Source: Rhizophagus sp. LPA8_4_AMF
Taxonomy: Eukaryota > Glomeromycota > Glomeromycetes > Glomerales > Glomeraceae
Length of the DNA: 29,178 bases
Direction of reading: 5' to 3'
Assembly (NCBI GenBank): GCA_021464525.1
Contig: JADRCO010000638.1
Location: forward strand, 1-29,178
Shown: piece after piece, positions 19,588 to 29,178 of the stretch
Layout of the letters: each line of letters starts with the position of its first letter
Numbering within the stretch: the stretch's first letter is position 1
Program-made: the position numbers and the translations under genes
The notes under the pieces: generated by a model
What the model was told of the DNA's origin: nothing
Seen by the model: only the letters and a program-made list of their open reading frames with translations
Database searches by the model: none

Positions 19588-20929
19588 TTAGTCTTTCTTA
19601 TTATTTCCTGATTTGAAATCATAAAAGCCTTCCAATTCGTTATCATCATCGGACAATTGCTTGAACACGAATCTTCGTATTTCATCTTTTTCTACATACG
19701 ATTGTAATGATAGTTCCGTATTCGTATCTTGTGATAGATACCGAATTTCCTTTTCTTCTTTACCATTTGTTTTTGGAACTGCATTGAAGAGTTGCGATTG
19801 TTGTAATTGATCACGTTTAAAAGTTGATAGATTCTCTTTTGGTGAATTTCTTCCACCATTTTTAGGAAAAGAATAAGAATCTGGGAGAATATCTCCCATG
19901 TCATCCTCTACATTTGAATTATTATGGAATTCGTTAATAGTATTTGCTTCGAAATTGATACTAGAATTGGGAGTTGAAGTCAATATAGGATACATATTGT
20001 GCCAATCTTCAACCTCATCGTTATTATATTTTTCAAAGTTTATATCATCATCTTGATTAACAATATCAATCCTCTGAGAAAATAAATAAAATATTGTAAA
20101 TATTATATGATTGCTTAGCAATATTTTTACAACTATTTAATAAAACTTACTCGGTTTCCAATTTTTTTATCAATTTTGTTATTAAACTCATCATTATTCT
20201 TCAATACATTTCTTTGAATACGATTTTTATCTGTTGAAGTCTTTTCGGATTTTTCAACGTTAATATTGTTAGTCGGTTTTGATTTCAATGCTCTTTTAGC
20301 AATTTCTCTTTGATTTCTTTCACAGCTTCCACCAACACCACCACCACGTTTTTTATTGTTCTCTCTTCCGTTATTATTCACATTTTTATTCTGATTATTC
20401 TTCTTTGTATCAGAATTCTTTTCGGATTTCTTGATACTAGATTTTCCGAATACTTTATTACTCTGTTTCTGTAATTCTAAAAACTCATCAAATACATCAT
20501 TTAATTCTCTATATGAAGAATATGGAGATGCTAAAGCTAATTCATTTTCGCTAATGATATGTCCAATAACAATTGATGATATCACACCTTGATTTTGTTT
20601 TTCAGTGAAATCGGATGAAGTAACCGTGTTTTTATTAGTGATGGATGTGGCATCATCATTTAGTTCTTTTTTTTTTTTAAAAAAAAAAAAAATGGCGTTT
20701 TTTGTGCATCTTTGTTTTGCGCCACCAAATATAAACGATTTCACATGATTTTATCAAAGGAACTGATTGTTCTCGGTGGTTTTATTGATGTTAATTTTAA
20801 ATAGAATATGAACTTACTTTCATCATTGAGTCGCATTAATTCATTTTGTTTATTTGCTGCCTTATTACTGATTTTAGGATTTTTTTTATTATAAGTATAT
20901 TTTGGTAAATAATTTTTCATAGAAGACAT
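19588..20929 (-). CDS. low-complexity protein of unknown function
   Basis: Three exons on the minus strand, 20929-20818, 20665-20151 and 20073-19588, in frame with GTAAGT donors, give about 370 residues. The family is not recognised. The first exon encodes a basic start (MSSMKNYLPKYTYNKKNPK). Exon 2 has a more ordered-looking segment, SENELALASPYSSYRELNDVFDEFLELQKQ (split here: SENELALASPYSS, then YRELNDVFDEFLELQ). A Lys/Asn/Gly-rich basic region follows, with a short GGGVGG run. Exon 3 is acidic and Asn/Ser-rich and ends with DEIRRFVFKQLSDDDNELEG and a Lys-rich tip. No catalytic, membrane or signal motif is visible. A nuclear protein is possible from the basic stretches, but this is speculation. 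The exon 2 acceptor sits in a run of A preceded by a run of T, so that junction is less certain. Confidence 0.6.
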
Positions 20930-21851
20930 TATTAAGGAATGTATAAAAAAATAAATAAATAAATAAAATCGAGTATTAGTATATTTTTTCATTATTGACC
21001 TCTTTTTATATACATATTTAGATATTCGCAGTTTAAATTCATTAAATAATCATGCTGATTTGCATTATACTTGTATTTTAACTATTACTCAAAAAGTATG
21101 AAGTAAATTCAGTTTATTTATCATCGAATGCATCAGGAACCGATACTGCCTTTTTGATCTAATTAAAAGCGACAACGTAATTTTTTTCTTTTTTACTTAG
21201 ATACTGTACGTGTCGAATGGCAATCATGATGTCGATCGTAACTGACAGGATGATTTAGTGTTTGTTACTCAAGCCACGGACATTGTTGCAGAAATAATAG
21301 CAATTACTAATTGTTTCGTTGTGTCTAATAACCTTTTTATTCATTTCATATAATATAATATAATAATTACATTTACAGAAAAACATACATCCTTTTACGT
21401 TAAGAATGATAAAAAATATACATATAAAGAAACGAAAGTAGTGTTACATATTGCAAGAGTCAAACACCACAACAAAAAAAAAAAAAGAAAAAAGAAAAAA
21501 TATATATATATTTATATTTTTTTTTTTTTTATATCTTTTTTTGTAATACGTGTACATATCGTATTTCTTTTTAAAGCAAGAGATAAACTAATAAAACAAA
21601 AGAGAAAAGAAATAAACCAGGAATACAAAATAACATTACTTGTACATAATTAAAAAAGATAAACACCTGAACACAAACGTGTTGTTATCTTTTGATTCCG
21701 GATTCTTTGATCAGTCACTCAATTCAATTTTAATAGAACTGAGTTTTATTCCTGATTAGCAAAGCATAAATGTACTTAATAAAAATCCTTAGGAATACCT
21801 ACATATCTATACATTCATAACATGCAGTTCCTAATGGGTTTTTAATAGGCA
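20930..21851. other. intergenic DNA
   Basis: No supported gene. At 21471-21530 an A-rich tract, a TATATA tract and a T-run follow one another and could form an A/T hairpin. The short open frame across it (21441-21653) is low complexity. The interval holds the promoter of the orphan gene starting at 20929 and the 3' flank of the TFIIA gene. Confidence 0.5.
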
Positions 21852-23410
21852 TTAAAACTCAAAGTCCCCATTGCCCTTTTGGAAGAGGTAATCACGTCCA
21901 TTCACTGACATGATACCGTCCTTCAATTGACACTTCCATTTATTTTTTGTGCGTGTGACCTAAAAACAAAAGAGCAATATTAGTACTGTAACTCCAAGAG
22001 GAAATTTGAAAGGTCTTTTTATTTTTTCAAGTATTTACCTTATCATACAAACATAGAATGATATTTTGTGTTTCTTCGCCTTCGGCATTAGTCTCCTCAT
22101 CATCTGTATCATCAAGATCAGAATTAATATCATCGTTATCTACAAATGATGGTTCCGATCGAGTGGTAAATTCCGGAAGAGGTGAACTATTCGCACTATT
22201 TTCACCACGAGGAATAAGTTTTTCACTCAAAGGATTTCCAAACTCATCCTTTAATGAACGAAAATACAACATAGAGAAACGCATACTGATAAAAATCTAG
22301 TGATATTATATATCAATAACTTTTAACAAATATCTAGTAATTCATACCTGTTGTTGTCCCATCATTGTATGAATGTTTTGATGATGTTGATGGTATATCT
22401 TTTGATCTACGAAGGAATGTAATTGTACATGCGAATATTTAGCACACACAAAATTAATGAATGTAAGGTAACGGCAATGTTTACATACCGTCAACTTGAT
22501 TGTTTATTGGAGTGCTGTTCGAGATATCAGATGAAGTGGGAAATGAGGTCGGTGAGGATTGTGCCGTTAATTGAATGTTACCATTTTTCTATTTTAGTGT
22601 TACAAATTTATATTTTGACGATTCACTGAGGAGTAATAGGAAAATGAATAAACCATACATCTTAAAAAGAATTCAAACGTACTATATAGGGTTGAGGCCT
22701 GCCTTCATTATTATGATTAGTGTGCATATTATTGACCGCAAGACTTGGAAGAGATGCTGCAGCCTGTAAATCACGAGTTTGCTGAAACTACATTAAGATA
22801 ATTATACGTGAAATGATATCACATAAATTCTCAAAAATCAATCAAAATAAGATAATTACCTTTAAATTTGGATCACTTTGTGCTTGAATTTGTTGCATGG
22901 ATTGTTGCATGGATTGTTGCATGGATTGTTGTTGCATATAATGCGCAGAATTACTTGAACCACCATTCATATTTTGATTATTTTGGTTGTGGTCCTCACC
23001 AGATAACCCGTTAGCCTCCCATGTTGCGACTTTTGCACTTCTAATCTTTTGTTCCCATAACTACGTAGTAATTAGAGCTTATTAAATTAGATGATTATTA
23101 TTCACTCTATTTTTCTTAATAATGTATGATATAATAAGAAAATTTATAATACTTACTTTTTCTAGATCACTCAAAACAGACAAGTTGACACCATTCTCTT
23201 CAAAATCTTTCTTAACATTTTCAATAACATCCCTTATGACTCCACTATATACAGTGGCCTATAAAATAAATAAGTATTTAACGCGAATATTAATAAATAA
23301 AAACTTGTAATTAAGTTTACGCGACTTTTATAAGAGTTAAAAAACTTGAATCATCTAAACAATTTTAAAGGCAAAATACTGTTAAAACGTACCACAATAC
23401 TGTTAGACAT
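21852..23410 (-). CDS. TOA1: TFIIA large subunit (TOA1/GTF2A1)
   Basis: Eight exons on the minus strand: 23410-23393, 23258-23157, 23060-22860, 22781-22683, 22588-22489, 22406-22348, 22248-22039 and 21959-21852, giving about 298 residues. TFIIA binds TBP and stabilises it on Pol II promoters. The N-terminal helical domain is MSNSIVATVYSGVIRDVIEN through LSVLSDLEKLWEQKI (residues 1-47), as in Toa1. A long Gln/Asn-rich linker follows, including three MQQS repeats. Before the C-terminal domain lies an acidic stretch (DLDDTDDEE, about residues 240-248). The beta-barrel half reads NIILCLYDKVTRTKNKWKCQ then LKDGIMSVNGRDYLFQKGNG and ends DFEF, matching the family closely. The acceptor of exon 7 is ambiguous: TTAAAG at 22249 (used here) or CTAG at 22297, which would add 16 mostly hydrophobic residues in frame. 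Confidence 0.93.
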
Positions 23411-23896
23411 TATATTTTAATAAGTGGAAAATAATCCGTTAAAAAAGAGCAAAAAAAATTAAAATTTTTAATAATCTTCACGCGAGTGGTTAAATCGAGT
23501 TTTTTTTGGGAGAAAAATGAGCTTTATATACGAGTGCCCAACTTTCAAAAATCCTTTTATATCAGGAGAGCTATTTATACCCTTTGATGGTGGGAGCAAA
23601 GAGGATGTGAGAAAAGGGACTGCTGAAAAAAGAGGGGTCCCTTTTCAATGAGTAAAAAAAAATCAGCCGATGTTGTTACACAACATTTCCTGCATATATT
23701 AATGATGATGACGAAATTCGTATGAAAAGTTATAAATATGGCATAATCCCCAACATAGGTTGTTTCGTTGGGTTGTACTGACTGACTATCGCGTTTTTTT
23801 TTTTTTTTTAATTAACAAGGAAAAAAAAAATATTTCGTTTTTTTTGGTTTAACAAAAAAAAAAAAATCATTTCCTTTAGAATAAGCTATTATTTCA
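23411..23896. promoter_or_regulatory. divergent promoter region TOA1/ELP6
   Basis: About 486 bp separate the TOA1 start (minus strand) and the ELP6 start (plus strand). A perfect 10-bp inverted repeat, gaaaagggac and gtcccttttc (23611-23620 and 23637-23646), could form a stem with a 16-base loop. Long T and A runs lie at 23795-23870. A 5' untranslated intron for ELP6 cannot be excluded. No TATA or CCAAT element was identified. Confidence 0.45.
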
Positions 23897-24324
23897 ATGG
23901 GATATGCAAGTTTGGATTCGTCACTTTCTTTTCCTGATAATAATCTTCCACCGAATAAAAAATCAATTTTAATAACAGATACACTTTCAGCTTCAGGAAA
24001 TTTTCTTATTCATCATTTTATAGTTAATCAAATTAAATCGGATAAACATGTAGTATTGGTTGGTTTTTCTCAAATATTTAACCATTATTTAACAATTGGG
24101 CGTAAATTGGTATATATAAAAAGGGGAAAGGTTTTATAATGAAAAACAAAAAAGAGAATTTTTTTTTATTTGTTTACTATAAAAATATATTATAAAATAG
24201 TAATTATAATTATATAATTAATAATAGGGTGTGAATCTAACTCTCGCTAATCAAAAAGGATTATTATCTTTTATAGATGGATTAACTTCATTATATTCAC
24301 AAACAAATTTATTTTCAAAATTTA

Positions 24325-24360
<36 letters not shown>

Positions 24361-25076
24361 CCAATCAAACTTCAGTATTAACTTGTGATTCACTTTCGGA
24401 TTCACCAATTTCAAAAGAATCATTACATAATTTTTATAAAATAATTAAACAAATAATTGAAACTCGTCATTCGTCGATTGATGATTCACGTGTTTGTTTG
24501 ATTTTTGATGATCTTTCAGTATTAATATATTCGGGATTTAATGTAAGAGATATACTCGAATTTGTTAAAGCCTGTCGTATGATGATTGAGAAGGTATGTG
24601 ATAAATGAATAAATTATTATTTTTTTTTTTTTTGAATTATATAATTTAGAATAATTTATTTTATTTTAAATAAAATTATTATTAGTATAATGGATCGCTT
24701 GTAATGTTAGTTCATGCAGATGAAGATATAACACAATCTTCTCTGGATGATGAATTAGATCAAGAGATTTTTTTAAAGTCATTAATATATCAATCGGAAT
24801 ATTTATTATCGGTTCGAGGATTAGGTTCAGGATTTTCAAAAGAAGTATCAGGCGAAGTAAGTGATAATAACCTAAATAGTATCAACGTTACGCTTTATTT
24901 GATTTTGTTCATGTTAAATATTTTCTTTTTTTTTTTATGAAAAAAAAAAACAGATAACGATTGCTCGTGGACCAAGAAATCAAGATAAATGGTTTAGACC
25001 TTCGACATTACATTATAAAATATTAGATAATAATGTTCAATTTTTTGTAAAAGGATTTTCACAGGGTGTACTATGA
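23897..25076 (+). CDS. ELP6: Elongator complex subunit ELP6
   Basis: Four exons: 23897-24109, 24228-24593, 24686-24856 and 24954-25076, giving about 290 residues. Elp6, with Elp4 and Elp5, forms the RecA-like hexameric ring of Elongator, which supports wobble uridine (U34) modification of tRNAs. Visible family features are SILITDTLSASGNFLIHHFI, then VVLVGFSQIFNHYLTIGRKL running across the intron into GVNLTLANQKG. Later come LSVLIYSGFNVRDILEFVK, VMLVHADED, LLSVRGLGSGFSKEVSGE and ITIARGPR. The fold lacks Walker motifs, as expected for Elp6. Exon 2 contains a run of 12 threonines (residues 105-116) coded by an ACA repeat, in a loop position, so it is probably tolerated. Divergent from TOA1 and convergent with the kinase gene. 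Confidence 0.9.
24327..24359 (+). repeat. ACA trinucleotide repeat in ELP6
   Basis: Eleven uninterrupted ACA triplets followed by ACC encode 12 consecutive threonines in ELP6 exon 2. Pure triplet tracts of this length are usually length-variable between individuals. Confidence 0.9.
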
Positions 25077-25298
25077 AAAATATTAAAAATATTATTACAA
25101 AAAAATTTTAATAATTATATATATGGATATATATATTAATTAAAAAGATGCCAAACCACCATAAAGAATTAAATAAAAATAAAATATTATAATATAATAC
25201 ATCTGATGTGTTATATACAACTTGAGAATATATATATGAATATGTAAAATGTTCTTTTGATTTTTTGAGCGGTAGATAAATTAATGTATTGGTTATAT

Positions 25299-27216
25299 TC
25301 AAGCTTTTTTCTTTCCTTTAGAATCTTTGGGTAGAGTATAATCTATAGCAGAGATTTCAATTACATCATCTACGGGATCAAAATAAGAGGGAGAAAGGTA
25401 AGACATTATGAGACTAAAATTTTTTTTTTTTTTAGAAAAAAAAAAAAGAAAACATACCTAAACCCATTTCAGAAATTGCAATACTAGATTGACCTGTTTC
25501 TAGTTGAGAATATTAAGTTAGTATGTTAAGATAAACTAATTTTTCTTAAATTACATAGTTATATAATAAAATTACCTTCACCAAAATCATCAGAAGTACC
25601 AGCCATAAAAGAATTATTGGAATTAGAAGAAACCGATAATCTATTAAGAGAAAAATCAAATATCCTACTAGTATAATAAGCTTCAGAATGAATATTTTTA
25701 TGAAAATCATCTTTTTTATAATGAAATTTTTTTCTCATAACATCTTTTAAACCACCAGAATTTATAAATGAAGTATTTTTAATAACATTTTTGGTAATTT
25801 TTGATAATTTTGTTTTCGTTGTAGAATATTCTTGATGTTCAACAACTTTCATTGTTTGTTCGCTATATTTTAAATATAATTGATTCATATCTAATATACG
25901 AATAATTTCAGCCGCATTTGGTCTTAATGAAGGATCATCATCCCAACATCTTTCCATTAAATCAAAATAAAATTCGGGAGTTGTAGGCAAAGGGTCAGGA
26001 CGTACACCTTCGCATATTTCTATAGCCAATTCTAAATTATGAGCTCTATCAAAAAATGGTAAAGAAAGTGTTGATAATTCCCACATTATCATACCAAAAT
26101 TATATATATCACTTGACTGAGATTTTTTTTCACCTCTTAAAATTTCTGGAGCAATATAAGGTAATACACCATATAATAAAAAATTATTATTATAATAATT
26201 ATTATTTGATGACGATGATGATGGGGACTTTTTTAATTGTTGTTGAACGGAACTTAAAGTAGTGGGTGGTTTCCAACAACTTACTAAATCTAATAAAATT
26301 GATTCTTCTAAAACACTTTGTTGTTTCATATTTATTAATAAATTACCAGGATGTAAATTACCATGAAATAATTTTCCACCTTGTGGAGTTTTTTCATTAT
26401 GTAATGATTTGATTATTTCCGCTATGAATTTAAGTATATTTATTTTATCATTCCATGTTAATGAATTATTATTATTTGAAAATTTTGTAAAAATAAATGT
26501 ACGTATATCTAAATTAATTGCAAATTGTGTTACTAAAATATACTCTTTTGTTTTTGGATTTTGTGAAATACCATAATATCCGATTAAATTTTCTCGATTT
26601 TTACAATGATAATATTTTTTAATCTTAATGAAAAAAAGAAAAAAAGAATTATTTCATACCATTCACATAAATAATTAAAATTTAAAAATTAAAAAAAATT
26701 TACCTCATTTAAGAAATCTTCAGTAATTTGTTGAGAATCATGTAATGATTTCATAATAACTTTTGTATTTCCTATTCTACACCATTGTCTATTGGAAGTA
26801 TCAAAATTTCTTTTGGGACCTTCTGTCCAAATAGCTTCATATATTGTAGAAAAGCCTCCTTTGCTAATTTCTTTTATATCGGTAAATTTTTCATATGGAA
26901 CCCATTCTAAATATGTTTCATAATCCGGTGATATTTCTTGAGTATAAATGATGAAATTATCCAATGCCGTATTTCCCGTAGTCCATTTTTCTTTACCGGG
27001 AAAAGCACAATTACGGCACCAATTATACGAAATGTATGGAGAAGAACAATTCACACAAGTACCAAATTGGGCTTTTGTATTTGAAGCTGTATCGAAAGTG
27101 GAAACATTTGGTATAGTTGTTATAGGAAGGGAAGTTAAACTTTTAGTATGTATCTCAGAAGTTGAAGAAAGTTCTTCTGAAGAAGAGGAACCAAGGAAAG
27201 AAGTAGCACAACCCAT
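25299..27216 (-). CDS. protein kinase-like protein, probable pseudokinase, N-terminally acylated
   Basis: Four exons on the minus strand: 27216-26704, 26623-25576, 25499-25458 and 25369-25299, giving about 557 residues. The N-terminus MGCATS fits Gly2 myristoylation and Cys3 palmitoylation, so the protein is probably membrane-bound. A CxxC...CxxC zinc knuckle (Cys54, 57, 67, 70: CVNCSSPYISYNWCRNC) precedes the kinase domain, an arrangement common in the large Rhizophagus kinase families. The Gly-rich loop is KGGFSTIYEA (about 119-128) and the lysine of VIMK is K156. The catalytic loop reads HGNLHPGNL (258-266), so Asn replaces the catalytic Asp of HRD. DFG reads DLV (D283). APE (329-331), SDIYNFGMIMWEL and a C-lobe Arg motif (SLRPNAAEI) are present. 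The C-terminal tail of about 120 residues is Ser/Asn/Lys-rich, without a known domain. Catalysis is doubtful; signalling as a scaffold is possible. Confidence 0.85.
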
Positions 27217-28163
27217 TAAACGGTAGATTTTATCGTATAAAAGTAAAAAAAAATAGTGTATAAAAAATAGCTTGAGGGAATTAAGTGAGGATAAAAAAAG
27301 GAATGAATGAATGTAAATTAATTTATAAAGTTGTAAATTAAAGATAAGGAAAAATAAAAAGACGCGTCAAACAACTAAATTTGCAAGAAAAAAGAATTCT
27401 TTGTATCGAAGAAAAAAGAGGTTTTTTTTTTATCTAAAAAAAAAAAAAACGTTGAAAATTCCGAATGTTAATGGTGATTCGATGATCATCATTGTTGTAG
27501 TTTTTATATTACGCCGCCGCATATTTGTCATTATACATACAGAGTACTATAAAAATAAAGTAAAAAAAGAACTTCAGGACGGGGGGGTTGATAAATGATA
27601 ATTTCAACTGATTTGAACCAATATAGTATATGGTGTACATGATGTAACCACCACATTACATTATCAATAAACTTTATTACCATTACTATTTTGGAATCAT
27701 AATATTTTCAAATGGTTAAATAAAAAAAGAGATTGGTTCTTTCAACTTTTTAACATCATTTAACATTTACGTTAGCAGTAAAAGTAACATATTAAAGTTT
27801 CCGCTCTTTCTTACCGCACTTTTTGCTTTATCCCCGATTAGTAAATTATATTGATTGCATATATTGCATATGAAAAAAAGTTTATTTTTCCATAAAAATA
27901 AATATTTATATCCGAATATATAAATAACAAAGTGTGTTTATGCGATTAATACTAAACAAGGACGAAATAAATTGCACGGTAGATCATAAAGTTTTACAAT
28001 TCGCGATATTAAATTCAAAAAAAATATGTATGCATATAAATAAATGTATGTAATAAGTATTTATTACTTCATTTTACTTGATCCATTGTCCAATAAACAA
28101 TATCTGATACGCAATAGTAAATTGGATTTACAATTTAATTTTTTTTTTTTTTTGTCGATAATA
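27217..28163. promoter_or_regulatory. divergent intergenic region kinase/QNG1
   Basis: 947 bp between the kinase start (minus) and the QNG1 start (plus). It contains A/T runs and a short G-run (27582-27588) but no supported gene or RNA. A small plus-strand open frame (27401-27598) is low complexity and is not called. Promoters for both genes are expected here. Confidence 0.45.
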
Positions 28164-29119
28164 ATGGACTTTGTCATTGGTGAAAGCGAGGTTCAACAAT
28201 ATGCTAACCCTGTATTAGAAAGTGCTTATTTCATTAGTAAGGTACCTTTTGTAATGAGTTATATAAAAATAAATTTAGGAACAATGAATATTTAACCGTT
28301 GTCCTATTTTTAGAATTCAAAGGATGTCTTCGTTCCTCAAGACAGTATCCAAGAAGCGGCAAATACGGTAACTCTATCAATAAATAATTTGGGATCAATT
28401 AATTTGTTCTTTTAAATTGCTTAATAGAATCAACTTTTTTATAATCAGATTTATTCAAATATGAAAAATTTGAAATATTCTGTATCTGTATGGAAACAGC
28501 ACGAACTTCATCCAAAAGTTGCTAACGAAGATGCGATTAATTGGTTAATATTCTAAAATTCTTTTTTTTTTCAATTATTAAAATTCGATTCAATTATTTA
28601 ATGATATTTGATGATTGTTTGATGATGTTTGATGATTGTCTGATGATGTTTGATTTATAGGATATTTCTTGTCGATTTGTTAAATTTTTCTTTTTGGTCA
28701 GATTTAGAAAAGGAAAAAGGTTCAAATATTCAAGAAAGATTTTCTATACATCATAAGGATAAAATATATACAGGATACTGGTCCTTATGTGCAGCAATTA
28801 ATAGAGGTATTCCAAATATATAATGCATATATATATATTAGTAAATACTGTATATAACTCTTATCTGTATTAAATAATTTAGCGATTGATGAAGGGATTC
28901 AAATTACCAATCCATCTGTTTATGCTTCATCTGAAAATTTAAGTGATGATAAAATCAAATATATTTTTCGTTCTCATACAAGTGAAGGAATACCTTTAAT
29001 ACAAGAACGTATTAATTGTATGAGAGAAGCTGGTAAAATTTTGGTAGAGGTAATTTTAAAATGAATTTTATTTTTTTCGAAATTTTAATATTTTTTAACT
29101 TTTTCGAATTTTAATGTAA

Positions 29120-29153
<34 letters not shown>

Positions 29154-29178
29154 AGTTTATTATTTTTTTTTTTTTTTT
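28164..29178 (+). CDS. QNG1: queuosine 5'-phosphate N-glycosylase/hydrolase, partial
   Basis: Exons 28164-28241, 28314-28367, 28428-28543, 28661-28806 and 28883-29049 are read. A further exon probably starts near 29150, and the gene runs off the window. QNG1 (C9orf64, DUF2419) releases queuine from queuosine 5'-phosphate, letting eukaryotes salvage the base for tRNA position 34. It starts MDFVIGESEVQQYANPVLES. The core motifs are YSVSVWKQHELHP, the split-codon Trp in INWIFLVDLLNFSFWSD, then YTGYWSLCAAINRAIDEGI, PSVYASSENL, YIFRSHTSEGIPLIQERIN and MREAGKILVE. All align with the human protein. Exon 3 may start at 28428 (TAG acceptor) or 28449 (CAG acceptor). Both keep frame, and the longer form fits the family helix better. 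QNG1 and ELP6 both affect tRNA position 34, but separate promoters argue against a cluster. Confidence 0.92.
28601..28655 (+). repeat. GAT-rich imperfect tandem repeat in QNG1 intron
   Basis: Four to five imperfect copies of a 9-11 bp unit (tgatgatgttt and variants) fill the second half of the intron just before the exon at 28661. Likely a simple-sequence expansion. Confidence 0.7.

Noticed and set aside
21441-21653. Plus-strand open frame across A/T runs
   Set aside because: Made mostly of simple sequence (poly-Lys, Ile/Tyr repeats, poly-Phe), with no intron or motif support.
26948-27226. Plus-strand 92-codon open frame
   Set aside because: Antisense to the first exon of the kinase gene, whose zinc knuckle and Gly loop are clearly the real coding sequence.
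28601-28655. GAT-rich repeats as a CRISPR-like array
   Set aside because: Units are 9-11 bp without spacers, inside an intron of a eukaryotic gene; simple-sequence expansion explains them.

Overview
The window is AT-rich nuclear DNA of a fungus. Genes carry many short GT-AG introns (about 50-120 bp), intergenic DNA is full of A/T runs, and several eroded DNA transposons lie between genes. The kinase, the DDE-transposase relic and the overall composition look most like an arbuscular mycorrhizal fungus of the Rhizophagus type (Glomeromycotina). That placement is an inference from family resemblance, not from a marker gene.

Layout. 1-2048: no gene, but two miniature inverted-repeat elements (539-692 and about 955-1280). 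2049-2848 (-): tropomyosin. 3060-3560 (+): decayed TnpB/Fanzor-like relic. 3881-6082 (-): BDP1 (TFIIIB B''), divergent over 128 bp from 6211-8280 (+): METTL25-family methyltransferase. 8376-9767 (-): nitronate monooxygenase, tail-to-tail with METTL25. 10430-12940 (-): long eroded coding relic of unknown family. 13300-14323 (+): ETFB, whose stop codon lies one base from the stop of 14325-15238 (-): RPB9 with an unusual acidic C-terminal extension. 15402-17600 (+): decayed DDE transposase, followed by a palindrome-rich miniature element (17655-17993). 18465-19240 (-) and 19588-20929 (-): two low-complexity, Asn/Ser-rich orphan genes. 21852-23410 (-): TFIIA large subunit, divergent from 23897-25076 (+): ELP6. 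25299-27216 (-): probable membrane-anchored pseudokinase. 28164-end (+): queuosine salvage protein QNG1, cut by the window edge.

How the genes relate. There is no operon-like unit. Three genes serve nuclear transcription (BDP1 for Pol III, RPB9 for Pol II, TFIIA for Pol II). ELP6 and QNG1 both bear on tRNA position 34. ETFB and nitronate monooxygenase are flavoenzymes whose upstream regions share an almost identical 26-bp CCAAT-containing segment. Gene models were spliced by hand. Exon coordinates are given in each entry, and ambiguous junctions are flagged. I found no convincing tRNA, rRNA, CRISPR array or intact mobile element, and no convincing undescribed multi-gene system. The most interesting signals are the short tropomyosin, the Fanzor-like relic, the shared 26-bp module, the RPB9 extension, the cluster of TCACGTGA palindromes and the pseudokinase.
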